Numbered from the stretch's first letter, positions 8,001 through 18,143 are shown. The stretch: DNA of 39,769 nt from an uncultured Clostridia bacterium (GCA_945864305.1 CAMBAJ010000014.1:1-39769), one strand, 5' to 3'. The notes: generated from the letters alone by a model not told the origin. A program made the numbers and translations.

Positions 8001-8825
8001 TCAGCTCCAGAATTCCGGGAACAGCAACTCGCTGCCGACCTTGATGGTCAGCAGGATCAGCACGATGACGACGGTGGGCCGGACGATCTTGCTCCCGTTT
8101 TTGATCGCCAGCCCGGCGCCGATGTAATGGCCCGCGATAGAGGCCACGGCGGAGATCAGTCCCACGCCCACAAACACCTTCCCGGCCATCAGGGCGGTGA
8201 ACAGGCTGCCCAGGTTGGAGGACAGGTTGATGACCTTGACGCCCCCGGCGGCGTGGCGGGTGTCCATCTTGGCCAGACGGATGAAAATGATCATCAGGAA
8301 GGTGCCGGTGCCGGGGCCGTAGTAGCCGTCGTAGGCGCCGATGACCAGCGCGCCGGCCCAGACGATGAGGGCCTGCTTCCGAAAGTCGATCTCACCGGGC
8401 TCGTCGGGCCACTCGTGGTTCCGCAGCGTGACAAAGGCCACCACCGGCAGCACGATCAGCAGCAGGTATTTCAGCACCACGTCCGGCGTGTGGAGCTGCA
8501 GCCAGGTGCCGCCCATGGACCCCAGCAGGGCCAGGACGATGGAGGGGGCGAACAGCTTCCAGTCCACAAAGCCGTTTTTGATGAACCGGGCGGTGGAGAA
8601 CACCGTGCCGATGCCGGCGGAGAGCTTGTTGGTGCCCAGGGCGTAGTACGTGGGCAGGCCGCTGAAGGCAATCAGATAGGTGGGCACGGAGATGATGCCA
8701 CCGCCTCCGGCGATGGCGTCCATAAAAGACGCCAGAAAGACGCCTACGCAGATCAGCAGAATGACCCACAGGGGGAACCCGTTTACCGTAAAATCGGTAA
8801 ACAGTGAGATGACAGAATCCAACAT
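8001..8825 (-). CDS. TSUP-family (TauE/SafE) membrane transporter
   Basis: The protein has 274 residues and about eight hydrophobic spans. The first half has FMDAIAGGGGIISVPTYL and TNKLSAGIGTVFSTARFI, and the second half has GAYDGYYGPGTGTFLMI and GGVKVINLSSNLGSL. These are the duplicated motifs of the sulfite-exporter/TauE family, which moves small organic or sulfur anions. The ATG at 8825 is chosen because GGAGG stands 6 bp before it. An in-frame ATG at 8900 has no ribosome site. It is first in the pair with the racemase. The substrate is unknown. Confidence 0.88.
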   Translation of the reverse strand: MLDSVISLFTDFTVNGFPLWVILLICVGVFLASFMDAIAGGGGIISVPTYLIAFSGLPTYYALGTNKLSAGIGTVFSTARFIKNGFVDWKLFAPSIVLALLGSMGGTWLQLHTPDVVLKYLLLIVLPVVAFVTLRNHEWPDEPGEIDFRKQALIVWAGALVIGAYDGYYGPGTGTFLMIIFIRLAKMDTRHAAGGVKVINLSSNLGSLFTALMAGKVFVGVGLISAVASIAGHYIGAGLAIKNGSKIVRPTVVIVLILLTIKVGSELLFPEFWS

Positions 8826-9067
8826 GGAGGACCTCCAGAAAGAAAGATTTTCCAAAATCCAACCTATTGTAACAGCAGCCGTCGGTAAAATCAATATCAT
8901 GGAAAAATATAGAAAATATTAAGTCGATGTAACAAAATGTAAGGAAAAAGAAAAAACCAGTCAAACGATTGCGCAAATTGACGAAATTCACCAAATAATC
9001 TGGTAAAAACGACAAACAAACCGGTGGAATGTACCAAAAGAATAATTCTTTTTCGACAGGAGTGTCC
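8826..9067. other. AT-rich divergent intergenic stretch
   Basis: This gap between the TSUP gene and the glgB promoter is much more AT-rich than its surroundings. I see no gene in it. A weak minus-strand promoter (TTGTTA, 18 bp, TATATT) is possible for the TSUP gene but unconvincing. Confidence 0.4.
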
Positions 9068-9096
9068 TTGACGGTATTTCGCCCAAGAAGTATAAT
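9068..9096 (+). promoter_or_regulatory. SigA-type promoter of the glycogen operon
   Basis: TTGACG (9068-9073) and TATAAT (9091-9096) are separated by 17 bp, about 105 bp upstream of the glgB ATG. Confidence 0.87.
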
Positions 9097-9154
9097 AAAC
9101 ACAATATATAGTATTTGGCAAAAAGGAAAAATTCAGCGCAGAAACCAACGAAAA

Positions 9155-9186
9155 CCCGCCGCTGCGGTGGAGCGATAACCGGCGGG
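9155..9186 (+). other. Leader hairpin just before the glgB ribosome site
   Basis: CCCGCCG (9155-9161) can pair with CGGCGGG (9180-9186). The hairpin ends just before GAGAGGAG, the glgB Shine-Dalgarno sequence, so it could affect translation. No regulator is known from the sequence. Confidence 0.4.
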
Positions 9187-9200
9187 GAGAGGAGTTTTAC

Positions 9201-11123
9201 ATGGCAAAAAACGAACAAGCCCAACGCTTTCATGCCGGCACCCTGACGGACGGCTGGCGCTGGTTTGGCGCGCATCCCGCCGAGAAAAAGGGGGAGAAAG
9301 GCTGGAGCTTCCGGGTATGGGCTCCCCACGCCAAGAGCGTGTCCGTGGTCGGCGACTTCAACAACTGGGAGGCCAAGGCCAACCGCCTGACCCGCAAGGG
9401 CGAGGTCTGGGAGGGCTTCATTCCGGGACTGCCCCAGTACAGCGCGTACAAATACGCGGTGACGGGGCCGGACGGCACGACCCATCTGAAGGCGGACCCC
9501 TACGGCTTCCACGCGGAGACCCGGCCCGCCACGGCCAGCAAGCTGTACGACATCAGCGGCTTCAAATGGACGGACAAGTCCTTCCGGGAGAAGAAGCTGA
9601 AGCACCAGGTCTACGATTCTCCGCTGAATATCTACGAGGTCCATCTGGGCTCCTGGAAAAAGCGGGACAACGGCGATTACATCGACTACCGGGACCTGGC
9701 CCGGGACCTGGCGGCCTACGTGAAGGAGATGGGCTACACCGCCATCGAGCTGCTGCCGGTGACGGAGCATCCGCTGGACGACTCCTGGGGCTATCAGTGC
9801 ACCGGCTACTTCGCCCCCACCTCCCGGTTCGGCCAGCCCAAGGACTTCATGTGGTTCGTGAACCACATGCACAAAAACGGCATCTCCGTCCTGCTGGACT
9901 GGGTCCCCGCCCACTTCTGCAAGGACGAGCAGGGCCTGTACCAGTTTGACGGCACCTGCTGCTACGAGTACAGCGACCACAACAAGTGGGAGCACGCCAG
10001 CTGGGGCACCCGGGTCTTTGACTACGGCCGGCCGGAGGTCAAGAGCTTCCTGTTCTCCTCCGCCCGCTTCTGGCTGGAGGAGTACCACATCGACGGACTG
10101 CGGGTGGACGCCGTGGCGTCCATGCTGTATCTGGACTACGACCGCCAGGGCGGCGCCTGGACCCCCAACAAATACGGCGGACACGAGAACCTGGAGGCCA
10201 TCGACTTCCTGCGGGAGCTGAACGCCATGGCCTTCAGCGTGGACCCCAGCGTCATGATGATCGCGGAGGAGTCCACCGCCTGGCCCCTGGTGACCCGGCC
10301 CGCCGACGTGGGCGGCCTGGGCTTCAACCTGAAGTGGAACATGGGCTGGATGAACGACATGTGCCACTACCTGAAGATGGACCCCTGGTTCCGTCAGGAC
10401 CACCACAAGGACATCACCTTCTCCATGATGTACGCCTTCTCGGAGAACTTCGTCCTGCCCATCTCCCACGACGAGGTGGTCCACATGAAGGGCTCCGTGG
10501 TGGGCAAGATGCCCGGCGACTACACCAACCAGCTGCGCTGCACGAGAGGGTTCTACGCCTACCTCCTGGCGCACCCCGGCAAGAAGCTGCTGTTCATGGG
10601 CCCGGAGCTGGGCCAGTGGCACGAGTGGAATTCCAACGGGCAGCTGGACTGGTATCTGCTGGAGAAGGAGGAGAACCAGAAGATCCACCAGTTCTTCAAG
10701 GACGCCAACGCCTTCTACAAGAAGGAACCCGCCCTGTGGCAGATCGACTTCAGCTGGGAGGGCTTCGAGTGGCTGGTGCCCGACGACAACCACAACAACG
10801 TGGTGGTCTTCCTGCGGAAGGACAAGAAGGGCCGGGACCTGCTGTGCGCCATCAACTTCTCACCCAATACATATGAAAATTACCGGATGGGTGTTCCCGC
10901 TCACCGGAAATATACCCCCGTATTCAATACCGACGATGTCGCGTACGGCGGCGACGGTTTTGGAGACACTGAGCCTGTCAAGGTAGAGGCCATCCCCTCT
11001 CACGGCAAGGAGTACTCTGCCGCCATCCGCATCCCGGCCTTCGGCGCAGTATTTCTGCGGGGAGAAGGCAGTATTCCGAAACCCAGGAAGAAAAAACAGG
11101 CAAAGGAGCTGGAGAAACAATGA
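9201..11123 (+). CDS. glgB: 1,4-alpha-glucan branching enzyme
   Basis: The protein has 640 residues. It makes alpha-1,6 branches in glycogen. It has an N-terminal CBM48 (about 30-120, with VVGDFNNWE), a GH13 barrel (about 140-500) and a C-terminal beta domain. Catalytic residues are visible: nucleophile Asp303 in [15 protein letters not shown], acid/base Glu356 in IAEEST, and ISHDEVVH for the third acid. The C-terminus ends in a short Lys/Glu-rich tail ([13 protein letters not shown]). Length is normal for short-N-terminus GlgB. It is the first gene of glgBCD. Its TGA overlaps the glgC ATG. Confidence 0.97.
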   Translation: MAKNEQAQRFHAGTLTDGWRWFGAHPAEKKGEKGWSFRVWAPHAKSVSVVGDFNNWEAKANRLTRKGEVWEGFIPGLPQYSAYKYAVTGPDGTTHLKADPYGFHAETRPATASKLYDISGFKWTDKSFREKKLKHQVYDSPLNIYEVHLGSWKKRDNGDYIDYRDLARDLAAYVKEMGYTAIELLPVTEHPLDDSWGYQCTGYFAPTSRFGQPKDFMWFVNHMHKNGISVLLDWVPAHFCKDEQGLYQFDGTCCYEYSDHNKWEHASWGTRVFDYGRPEVKSFLFSSARFWLEEYHIDGLRVDAVASMLYLDYDRQGGAWTPNKYGGHENLEAIDFLRELNAMAFSVDPSVMMIAEESTAWPLVTRPADVGGLGFNLKWNMGWMNDMCHYLKMDPWFRQDHHKDITFSMMYAFSENFVLPISHDEVVHMKGSVVGKMPGDYTNQLRCTRGFYAYLLAHPGKKLLFMGPELGQWHEWNSNGQLDWYLLEKEENQKIHQFFKDANAFYKKEPALWQIDFSWEGFEWLVPDDNHNNVVVFLRKDKKGRDLLCAINFSPNTYENYRMGVPAHRKYTPVFNTDDVAYGGDGFGDTEPVKVEAIPSHGKEYSAAIRIPAFGAVFLRGEGSIPKPRKKKQAKELEKQ

Positions 11124-12328
11124 AAAAAGAATGTATCGCCATGCTGCTGGCCGGTGGTCAGGGCAGCAGACTGTACGTCCTCACCGGAGACATGGCCAAG
11201 CCCGCCGTACCCTTCGGCGGCAAGTACCGCATCATCGACTTCCCCCTGTCCAACTGCACCAACTCCGGCATTGACACGGTCGGCGTTCTGACCCAGTATC
11301 GCCCTCTGGAACTGAACAGCTACATCGGCAGCGGCCAGCCTTGGGACTTGGACGGCAGCACCGGCGGCGTCCACATCCTGCCCCCCTATCAGGGCAGCAA
11401 GGGCGGCACCTGGTACAAGGGCACGGCCAACGCCATCTACCAGAACATCGGCTTCATCGACCTGTACGACCCCGAGTATGTGGTCATCCTCTCCGGCGAC
11501 CATATCTATAAAATGGACTACTCCGACATGGTGAAGCGCCATGAGGAGGCCAATGCCGCCTGCACCATCTCCGTCATGGAGGTGCCCTGGTCCGAGGCGT
11601 CCCGCTTCGGTATCATGGCGGTGGACGGCGACGACATGATCACCGAGTTTGCCGAAAAGCCCAAGGAGCCCAAGAGCAACCTGGCCTCCATGGGTATCTA
11701 CGTCTTCTCCTGGAAGGCCCTGCGGAAGTATCTGACCGAGGACGAGGCCGACCCCAACTCCGAGAACGACTTCGGCAAGAACGTCATTCCCGCCATGCTG
11801 AATAACGGTGAGCGCATGGCCGCCTACCGCTTCAGCGGCTACTGGAAGGACGTGGGCACGCTGGAGTCCCTGTGGGATGCCAACATGGATATGCTGTCCC
11901 CCGAGTCCGGACTGGATCTGGCGGATGAGTCCTGGCCCATCTACGCCCGCTCCGTCAACGCGCCTCCTACATACATGGGTCAGGACGCCAGAGTCACCCA
12001 CAGCGCCATCAACCGCGGCAGCACCCTGGAGGGCACGGTGGAAAATTCCGTTCTGTCTCCCAGCGTCACCGTGGGCAAGGGCGCCCGAGTCAGTTACTCC
12101 GTGCTGATGCCCGGCACCGTGGTGGAGCCCGGCGCCGTGGTGGAATACGCCATTCTGGGTGAGAATTGCCGCATCGGCGCGGACAGCCACGTGGGCGGCA
12201 CGCCGGAGTCCGCGGAGGAAGGCACCTGGGGCCTGACGGTCCTGGCGCCCAACTGCACCGTGGAGAGCGGACGGCAGGTCCGGCCCGGCGTGATGCTGGG
12301 CCGCAATGGTGAGGAGGTGTCCAAATGA
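11120..12328 (+). CDS. glgC: Glucose-1-phosphate adenylyltransferase, catalytic subunit
   Basis: The protein has 402 residues. It makes ADP-glucose from ATP and glucose-1-phosphate, the committed step of glycogen synthesis. The nucleotide-binding signature [10 protein letters not shown] is at 10-18, followed by [19 protein letters not shown]. The metal-binding Asp127 is in [10 protein letters not shown], and there is a C-terminal left-handed beta-helix (about 295-400) with hexapeptide repeats. It begins in an ATGA overlap with glgB and ends in an ATGA overlap with glgD, so the three are translationally coupled. It probably forms a heterotetramer with GlgD, as in other Firmicutes. Confidence 0.96.
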   Translation: MKKECIAMLLAGGQGSRLYVLTGDMAKPAVPFGGKYRIIDFPLSNCTNSGIDTVGVLTQYRPLELNSYIGSGQPWDLDGSTGGVHILPPYQGSKGGTWYKGTANAIYQNIGFIDLYDPEYVVILSGDHIYKMDYSDMVKRHEEANAACTISVMEVPWSEASRFGIMAVDGDDMITEFAEKPKEPKSNLASMGIYVFSWKALRKYLTEDEADPNSENDFGKNVIPAMLNNGERMAAYRFSGYWKDVGTLESLWDANMDMLSPESGLDLADESWPIYARSVNAPPTYMGQDARVTHSAINRGSTLEGTVENSVLSPSVTVGKGARVSYSVLMPGTVVEPGAVVEYAILGENCRIGADSHVGGTPESAEEGTWGLTVLAPNCTVESGRQVRPGVMLGRNGEEVSK

Positions 12329-13434
12329 ACGGACTGCATGGTATCATCTTTTCCTATGAAAAGCGCAACAACCTGCGGGAGCTGGGCGAGATCCGCTCCG
12401 CGGCATCCATTCCCTTCGGCGGCCGGTATCGGGTGGTGGACTTTGCGCTGTCCAACCTGGTGAACGCCGGCGTGACGGACGTGGGCGTTGTGCTCAACGG
12501 CCGGTATCAGAGCATGCTGGACCATCTGGGCACCGGCAAGGTCTGGGACCTGAGCCGCAAGCGCGGCGGTCTGCGCGTCCTGCCTCCTTTCAACTATCAG
12601 AAGGACTGGGGCGTCATGCCCTTCCGGGGCAAGATCGAGGCTCTGGCGGGCGTCCGCACCTATCTTGACACCATCCGGCAGGACTATGTGGCCCTGATGG
12701 ACGGCGACCTGGTGGTGAACCTGCCTCTGGCGGATATCTTTGAGGAGCATGTCAAGTCCGGCGCGGACGTGACGGTGGTCTGCGGAAACGACAGCTTTGC
12801 CACCGAGGACGGCACCTATTTTGAGAAGAACAGCGAGGGCCGCATCACCGAGGTCCTGTATAATCTCCACACGCCCCGGGGCTACCGCGGCCTGGAGGTC
12901 TACATCCTCTCCACGCAGCTGCTGAAGGACCTGGTGGACGAGTGCGCCGCCAAGGACCAGTTCAGCTGGAGAAAGGAGCTGCAGACCCGGAAGGACTCCC
13001 TGTACCTGCGCAGCTACATCTGGAGCGGCTTCGCGGCCCAGATCCGCTCCGTACAGGAGTATTACGACCGCAGCATGCAGCTGCTGAATCCTGCCATCCG
13101 GGCGGAGCTGTTCTGCCCCGAGCGGCCGATCCGGGCCAAGGGCGCCGACAAGTCCTCCACCTATCTGGGACCGGAGGGGAAGTGCGTGAACTCCCTGGTG
13201 GCCGAGGGCTGCCGCATCGAGGGCACGGTGGAGAACTCCATCCTGTTCCCCGGCGTGGTGGTGGAAGCCGGCGCCGTGGTCCGCAACTGCGTCCTGTTCA
13301 AGGAGACCGTGGTCCGCCGGGATGCGCAGCTGTCCTACATCATTGCCGATAAGGACGTGGAGGTCCTGTCCAACCGGACGCTGATGGGACACGCGACTTA
13401 TCCGATTGTTCTGGCAAAAGGAAGCAAAGTGTGA
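12325..13434 (+). CDS. glgD: Glucose-1-phosphate adenylyltransferase, GlgD regulatory subunit
   Basis: The protein has 369 residues and is a GlgC paralogue. The family keeps the nucleotidyltransferase fold ([26 protein letters not shown]) and C-terminal beta-helix. The N-terminal GGxGxRL loop is lost: residues 5-20 read [16 protein letters not shown]. That loss is the hallmark of GlgD, the non-catalytic partner that raises GlgC activity in Firmicutes. It overlaps glgC by ATGA. A stem-loop terminator follows. Confidence 0.94.
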   Translation: MNGLHGIIFSYEKRNNLRELGEIRSAASIPFGGRYRVVDFALSNLVNAGVTDVGVVLNGRYQSMLDHLGTGKVWDLSRKRGGLRVLPPFNYQKDWGVMPFRGKIEALAGVRTYLDTIRQDYVALMDGDLVVNLPLADIFEEHVKSGADVTVVCGNDSFATEDGTYFEKNSEGRITEVLYNLHTPRGYRGLEVYILSTQLLKDLVDECAAKDQFSWRKELQTRKDSLYLRSYIWSGFAAQIRSVQEYYDRSMQLLNPAIRAELFCPERPIRAKGADKSSTYLGPEGKCVNSLVAEGCRIEGTVENSILFPGVVVEAGAVVRNCVLFKETVVRRDAQLSYIIADKDVEVLSNRTLMGHATYPIVLAKGSKV

Positions 13435-13440
13435 TATCGT

Positions 13441-13465
13441 AAAGGGGGGACGCTGTCCCCCCTTT
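13441..13465 (+). terminator. Terminator-like hairpin after glgD
   Basis: AAAGGGGGGAC, loop gct, GTCCCCCCTTT form a perfect 11-bp stem only 6 bp after the glgD stop. The T-run is short (TTT), so some read-through into glgA-glgP is likely. Confidence 0.75.
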
Positions 13466-13470
13466 CAAGG

Positions 13471-13608
13471 TTTCTCCCTTAGCCGCCGTGGAAAAGGCAC
13501 GGCGATCCCCTGGAAGGGAGAAAAAGCAAAGGCGTGAAAGTGTTTGAAGCCGCGTGCGCGGAGCAAGAGGGAAACGCGTTTTCCCCAGGCCCTCCCCCTG
13601 GGGAGGGC
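13471..13608 (+). other. Structured leader before glgA
   Basis: TTTCTCCCTT (13471-13480) pairs with AAGGGAGAAA (13514-13523) and encloses CGCCGTG/CACGGCG (13484-13490 with 13498-13504). A third stem is GCCCTCCCC/GGGGAGGGC (13589-13597 with 13600-13608). The gap between glgD and glgA is about 200 bp. No promoter was recognised in it, so the structures could adjust glgA-glgP expression from the upstream promoter. Confidence 0.45.
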
Positions 13609-13632
13609 TCTCAGGAAAGGAGTTTACTTACT

Positions 13633-15375
13633 ATGAAGATTTTGTATGCGACCAGCGAGGCAGTGCCGTTTTGCAAGACCGGCGGTTTGGCGGATGTGGC
13701 CGGCTCTCTGCCCAAGGCCCTGGCGGAACAGGGCGCGGAAGTGGCCGTGATCCTGCCGCTGTATCAGCGCGTGAGGGAGCGCTTCGGCGGCCAGTTGAAA
13801 TTTGAGTGCTATGACTACGTAAATCTGGCCTGGCGGCACAGCTACTGCGGCCTGTTCTCCCTGGAGCGGGACGGCGTGACCTGGTACTTCCTGGACAACG
13901 AGCAGTACTTCAACCGCCCGGACCTGTACGGCTACATGGACGACGGCGAGCGCTTCGGCTTCTTCTCCCGGGCCATCGTGCGAATGCTGCCCCATCTGAA
14001 GTTCTGGCCGGAGGTCATCCACTGCAACGACTGGCAGACCGCCCTGGTGCCCATCTACCTGAAGGACGACGGTGTGCGGGAGGACCGATTCCGCGGCATC
14101 AAGACCGCCCTGACCATCCACAACATCGAGTATCAGGGCCGCTACGGCATGGAGTCTCTGGGCGACCTGTTCGGCCTGGACCACGGCTGGGCCGACGACG
14201 GCACCATCGTTATGGACGGCGACGTGAACCTGCTGAAGGGTGCCATTTTGTGCGCCGACGCCGTCAACGCCGTCTCTCCCACCTACGCCAACGAGCTGAA
14301 GCTGGCCTACTTTGCCCACCGGATGGAGAGCATCATGCGCCGCTGTGAGTACAAGCTGTCCGGCGTGCTCAACGGCATCGACATGAAGCTGTACGACCCC
14401 GCCACGGACCAGCGGATCACCGCCAACTACTCCGTGGACGATCTGTCCGGCAAGAACACCGATAAGGCCCATCTGCAGAAGGTCATGGGCCTGCGGGAGG
14501 ACCCCAATGTGCCCATCGTGGCCATTGTCAGCCGTCTGGTCTCCCACAAGGGCTTGGACTTGATTTGTGAGGTCCTTCATGATATGATGGAACTCCCCAT
14601 GCAGTTGGTGATTCTTGGAAAGGGCGACCGGAAGTACGAGGAGTTCTTCCACTGGGCGGCCCAGCAGTATCACGGCCGGATGGCCGTGCGCCTGGACTAC
14701 AACGAGGAGCTGTCCATGGCCATTTACGCTGGCGCCGACCTGTTCCTGATGCCCTCCAAGAGCGAGCCCTGCGGCCTGAGCCAGATGATTGCCATGCGCT
14801 ACGGCACGGTGCCCATCGTCCGGGAGACCGGCGGCCTGAAGGACACCGTCCAGCCCTACGAGGCCTGGCGCGACTCCGGCAACGGCTTCACCTTCGCCAA
14901 CTACGCCAGCGGCGACATGCTGTATGTCATCCGGGAGGCCGTGTACCTCTATAAGGATTATCCCGACGCCTTCTCCCGCCTGCGCAAGCGCGCCATGAAG
15001 TGCGACTTCAGCTGGGCCCGGAGCGCCAGGGACTACCTGCGCATTTACGCCAACATCACCGGCCAGGCGTGGCCCGTCTCCGAGGAGGCCCCCGCGGCGG
15101 AAGAGCCCGCGCCCGCCGTGGAAGAGGCGGCTCCTGCCGCTGAGGAACCCGCTCCCGCGGCGGAGGAGAAGCCCGCTAAAAAGACGGCGGGCAGAAAGCC
15201 CGCGGCCAAAAAGACCGCCGCCAAGAAGCCCGCGGAGAAGAAGCCCGCGGCCAGGAAAACAACCGCGAAAAAGGCTGCTGAAAAGAAAGACCCGGCCGTG
15301 AAGACGACCGTTAAGAAAGAAAAATCCACAAAGAAAGGGACTGCCGTAAAGTCCAAGGAGGAGACGGCAGAATAA
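13633..15375 (+). CDS. glgA: Glycogen synthase with Lys/Ala-rich C-terminal tail
   Basis: The protein has 580 residues. It is a GT5 enzyme that adds glucose from ADP-glucose to glycogen. The N-terminal domain shows EAVPFCKTGGLADVAGSLP (ADP-glucose loop KTGGLADV, 15-22). The C-terminal Rossmann domain shows SRLVSHKGLDL and PSKSEPCGLSQMIAMRYGTVPIVRETGGL (about 374-402). The enzyme proper ends near residue 482. The last 98 residues are low complexity: an acidic Pro/Ala/Glu segment (about 484-513) and then repeated AAKK/PAEKK-type basic units. Typical GlgA stops near 480. The ATG at 13633 is chosen because GGAAAGGAG precedes it and homology starts with MKILYATSE. An in-frame ATG at 13534 lacks support. 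glgP follows 9 bp later. Confidence 0.95.
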   Translation: MKILYATSEAVPFCKTGGLADVAGSLPKALAEQGAEVAVILPLYQRVRERFGGQLKFECYDYVNLAWRHSYCGLFSLERDGVTWYFLDNEQYFNRPDLYGYMDDGERFGFFSRAIVRMLPHLKFWPEVIHCNDWQTALVPIYLKDDGVREDRFRGIKTALTIHNIEYQGRYGMESLGDLFGLDHGWADDGTIVMDGDVNLLKGAILCADAVNAVSPTYANELKLAYFAHRMESIMRRCEYKLSGVLNGIDMKLYDPATDQRITANYSVDDLSGKNTDKAHLQKVMGLREDPNVPIVAIVSRLVSHKGLDLICEVLHDMMELPMQLVILGKGDRKYEEFFHWAAQQYHGRMAVRLDYNEELSMAIYAGADLFLMPSKSEPCGLSQMIAMRYGTVPIVRETGGLKDTVQPYEAWRDSGNGFTFANYASGDMLYVIREAVYLYKDYPDAFSRLRKRAMKCDFSWARSARDYLRIYANITGQAWPVSEEAPAAEEPAPAVEEAAPAAEEPAPAAEEKPAKKTAGRKPAAKKTAAKKPAEKKPAARKTTAKKAAEKKDPAVKTTVKKEKSTKKGTAVKSKEETAE

Positions 15376-15384
15376 GGGAGATCC

Positions 15385-17811
15385 ATGACACCGTATACCA
15401 CAAAAACACTGGAAGAAGCCCTCACCGCCAAGCTGATGCTGAACTTCAGCAAGACGCCTGAGGAGGCCACTGACCAAGAGATGATGAAGGCCTGCGCCCT
15501 GGTACTCCGGGACGTGATGGCGATCCGCGGCGTGGAGACCAACAAGCAGACCCGCCGGGAGCACAAGAAGCAGGTCCACTACCTGTCTCTGGAGTTCCTG
15601 ATGGGCCGCAGCCTGATGAAGAACGCCTACAACCTGAATGTGCTGCCCCAGCTGAAGGAGGCCCTGGATCACCTGGGCTTCAAGGCTGCCGACATCTTTG
15701 AGATCGAGCCCGACGCGGGCCTCGGCAACGGCGGCCTGGGCCGTCTGGCCGCCTGCTATCTGGACTCCATGACCACCCTGGATATCCCCGCCACCGGCTA
15801 CTCCATCTGCTATGAGCTGGGTATCTTCAAGCAGAAGATCGTGGAGGGTCAGCAGGTGGAGCTGCCTGACAACTGGAAGGACCTGGGCGCCGCCTGGCTG
15901 CTGCCCAAGCCCGAGGAGGCCCAGGAGGTCTACTTCGGCGGCACTCTCCGGGAATTCTGGGACGACGGCCATCTCCATATTGTCAACGAGAACGCCACCA
16001 AGGTTCTGGCCGTGCCCTGCGACATGGTGGTGGCCGGCTACAACACCGACCACGTCAACACCCTGCGCCTGTGGGACGCCCGCTCCACCAAGCCGGTGGA
16101 CATGTCCCTGTTCTCCCGGGGCGAGTACCTGAAGGCGGCGGAGGAGGAGGCCATGGCGGCCACCATCGCCAAGGTCCTCTATCCCGAGGACAACCACTAC
16201 GAGGGCAAGTCCCTGCGCCTGAAGCAGCAGTACTTCTTCGTCTCCGCCACGGTCCAGTCCATTGCCACCAAGCACCTGGACACCTACGGCACGCTGAAGA
16301 ATTTCCACGAGAAGAACGTCATCCAGATCAACGACACCCATCCGGCTCTGGTCATTCCCGAGCTGATGCGCATCTTCATCGACGAGGCCGGCATGAACTG
16401 GGACGAGGCCTGGGAGATCACCACCAAGTCCGTGGCCTACACGAACCACACCGTTCTGGCGGAGGCTCTGGAGCGCTGGCCCCAGCCGCTGATGGAGAGC
16501 CTGCTGCCCCGTATCTGGCAGATCATTCAGGAGATCTCCGCCCGCTGGCAGAAAAAGGTGGAGGACTTCTACCACGATCCCGCCAAGACCCAGAACATGG
16601 CTATCATCTGGAGCGGTGAGGTCCGCATGGCGAACCTGTGCATCGCCGGCGGCATGGCCGTCAACGGCGTGTCCGGCCTGCACTCCGAGATTCTGCGGAA
16701 GGACGTGTTCAAGGACGCCTGCGGCATGGAGCCCTGGAAGTTCCAGAATGTCACCAACGGCATCGACCACCGCCGCTGGCTCAGCGAGATCAACCCCGGT
16801 CTGGACGCTCTGGTCAAGGAGCTGACCGGCGGCGACGCGTATCTGACCCAGCCCATGGCCCTGAAAAAGCTGGACGATTACGCGGACGACAAGACCGTCC
16901 TCAGCCGTCTGGCGGAGATCAAGCGCCAGAACAAGGAGGACTTCGCGGTCTACGCCAAGAAGACCCGGGGCGTCATCCTGAACCCCGACGCCATTTTCGA
17001 CGTGCAGGTGAAGCGGCTCCACGAGTACAAGCGCCAGCTGCTGAACGTGCTGCACATCATTGCCCTGTACCAGAAGCTGCGGGATGACCCCAACGCCATC
17101 ACCCAGCCCCACACCTTCCTGTTCGGCGCCAAGGCCGCCCCCGGCTACGCCGTGGCCAAGCGCATCATCCGCCTGATCAACTCCCTGGCGGACCAGATCG
17201 ACCACGATCCCATCTGCAAGGATAAGCTGCAGGTGGTATTCCTGGAGAACTACCGGGTGTCCCTGGCCGAGCATCTGATGCCCGCCAGCGAGGTCTCTCA
17301 GCAGATCTCCACCGCCGGCAAGGAGGCCAGCGGCACCGGCAACATGAAGTTCATGATGAACGGCGCCCTGACCGTCGGCACGCTGGACGGCGCCAACGTG
17401 GAGATGCACGATGTGCTGGGCGACGAGAACATGTTCCTCTTCGGCCTCCACGCCGACGAGGTCACCCAGCTGAAGCGGGAGGGCTACGTGCCCCAGCGGC
17501 TGTACAACCGGGACGAGACCCTGCGCCGCTGCCTGGACGCCCTGCGGGTCGGCTTCCGGGACGGCGTCAGCTATGACGACCTGTACCAGCGGCTGCTGTT
17601 CGGCGCCGGCGGAAGCCCCGCGGACGAGTACCTGCTGCTGGCGGACTTCCAGTCCTACTGCCAGGCCGAGGAACGGATGGCAAAGACCTACGCCGACCCC
17701 GAGCTGTGGAACCGCATGAGCCTCCACAACATCGCCCGCAGCGGCATCTTCGCCGCTGACCGGGCCGTGGCGGAGTATGCGGACAACATCTGGCACGTGC
17801 CTCACAAGTAA
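15385..17811 (+). CDS. glgP: Glycogen/starch phosphorylase
   Basis: The protein has 808 residues and belongs to GT35. It releases glucose-1-phosphate from alpha-1,4-glucan using phosphate and PLP. The N-terminal half shows HYLSLEFLMGRSL and GLGNGGLGRLAACYLDS. The PLP-lysine motif EASGTGNMKFMMNGALTVGT is near residues 650-665. Length is that of bacterial GlgP/MalP. A GGGAG ribosome site precedes the ATG. It is the last gene of the glycogen locus, so storage and release of glycogen share one transcription region. A strong terminator follows. Confidence 0.97.
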   Translation: MTPYTTKTLEEALTAKLMLNFSKTPEEATDQEMMKACALVLRDVMAIRGVETNKQTRREHKKQVHYLSLEFLMGRSLMKNAYNLNVLPQLKEALDHLGFKAADIFEIEPDAGLGNGGLGRLAACYLDSMTTLDIPATGYSICYELGIFKQKIVEGQQVELPDNWKDLGAAWLLPKPEEAQEVYFGGTLREFWDDGHLHIVNENATKVLAVPCDMVVAGYNTDHVNTLRLWDARSTKPVDMSLFSRGEYLKAAEEEAMAATIAKVLYPEDNHYEGKSLRLKQQYFFVSATVQSIATKHLDTYGTLKNFHEKNVIQINDTHPALVIPELMRIFIDEAGMNWDEAWEITTKSVAYTNHTVLAEALERWPQPLMESLLPRIWQIIQEISARWQKKVEDFYHDPAKTQNMAIIWSGEVRMANLCIAGGMAVNGVSGLHSEILRKDVFKDACGMEPWKFQNVTNGIDHRRWLSEINPGLDALVKELTGGDAYLTQPMALKKLDDYADDKTVLSRLAEIKRQNKEDFAVYAKKTRGVILNPDAIFDVQVKRLHEYKRQLLNVLHIIALYQKLRDDPNAITQPHTFLFGAKAAPGYAVAKRIIRLINSLADQIDHDPICKDKLQVVFLENYRVSLAEHLMPASEVSQQISTAGKEASGTGNMKFMMNGALTVGTLDGANVEMHDVLGDENMFLFGLHADEVTQLKREGYVPQRLYNRDETLRRCLDALRVGFRDGVSYDDLYQRLLFGAGGSPADEYLLLADFQSYCQAEERMAKTYADPELWNRMSLHNIARSGIFAADRAVAEYADNIWHVPHK

Positions 17812-17837
17812 AGAACCGGCGGCGTCAGCCGCTGCTG

Positions 17838-17873
17838 AAAAAAGCGCCCCAGGCACTGCCTGGGACGCTTTTT
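17838..17873 (+). terminator. Terminator after glgP
   Basis: AAAAAAGCGCCCCAGGCA and TGCCTGGGACGCTTTTT form a long stem with one mismatch and end in a T5 run, 27 bp after the glgP stop. Confidence 0.88.
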
Positions 17874-17888
17874 CGTGCGGGAAAAAGA

Positions 17889-17918
17889 AACACGGACAGG
17901 ATCCTTCCTGTCCGTGTT
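17889..17918 (-). terminator. Terminator of the small XRE gene
   Basis: AACACGGACAGGA (17889-17901), loop tcct, TCCTGTCCGTGTT (17906-17918) form a perfect 13-bp stem. On the minus strand it is followed by TTTCTTTTTC. It touches the stop codon of the minus-strand gene. Confidence 0.85.
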
Positions 17919-18143
17919 CTACCGCTCTTTACTTAACCCCAGCAAATAATCGGTGCTGACACCATAGTATTTGCTCAGTGTGATCAGATGGTGGATGGGA
18001 AGCTCATTGGCTCCGCGTTCGTAACGGGCATACATCGTTTGGGAAGTCCCCAACACCTCAGCGATCTGAGTCTGTGTCTTATCGGCATCTTCCCGCAAGT
18101 CTCGCAGAATGCGCACATATTCCATCTCATCCACGTTTGACAC
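17919..18143 (-). CDS. Small XRE-family helix-turn-helix regulator
   Basis: The protein has up to 74 residues and is almost entirely one Cro/C1 helix-turn-helix domain: LREDADKTQTQIAEVLGTSQTMYARYERGANELPIHHLITLSKYYGVSTDYLLG. The family binds operator DNA as a dimer. The longest frame starts with GTG at 18143. The GTG at 18134 fits the AGGGGGG ribosome-like site better, and an ATG lies at 18125, so the true start is uncertain. It stands alone between the glycogen operon and the DEAD-box gene and ends at its own terminator. Its targets are unknown. Confidence 0.85.
   Translation of the reverse strand: MSNVDEMEYVRILRDLREDADKTQTQIAEVLGTSQTMYARYERGANELPIHHLITLSKYYGVSTDYLLGLSKER

Noticed and set aside
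13624-17856. A minus-strand open frame of 1410 codons opposite glgA and glgP
   Set aside because: It is a shadow of GC-rich coding DNA. It is full of His/Gly/Val/Gln low-complexity sequence, has no recognisable domain, and runs opposite two certain genes.
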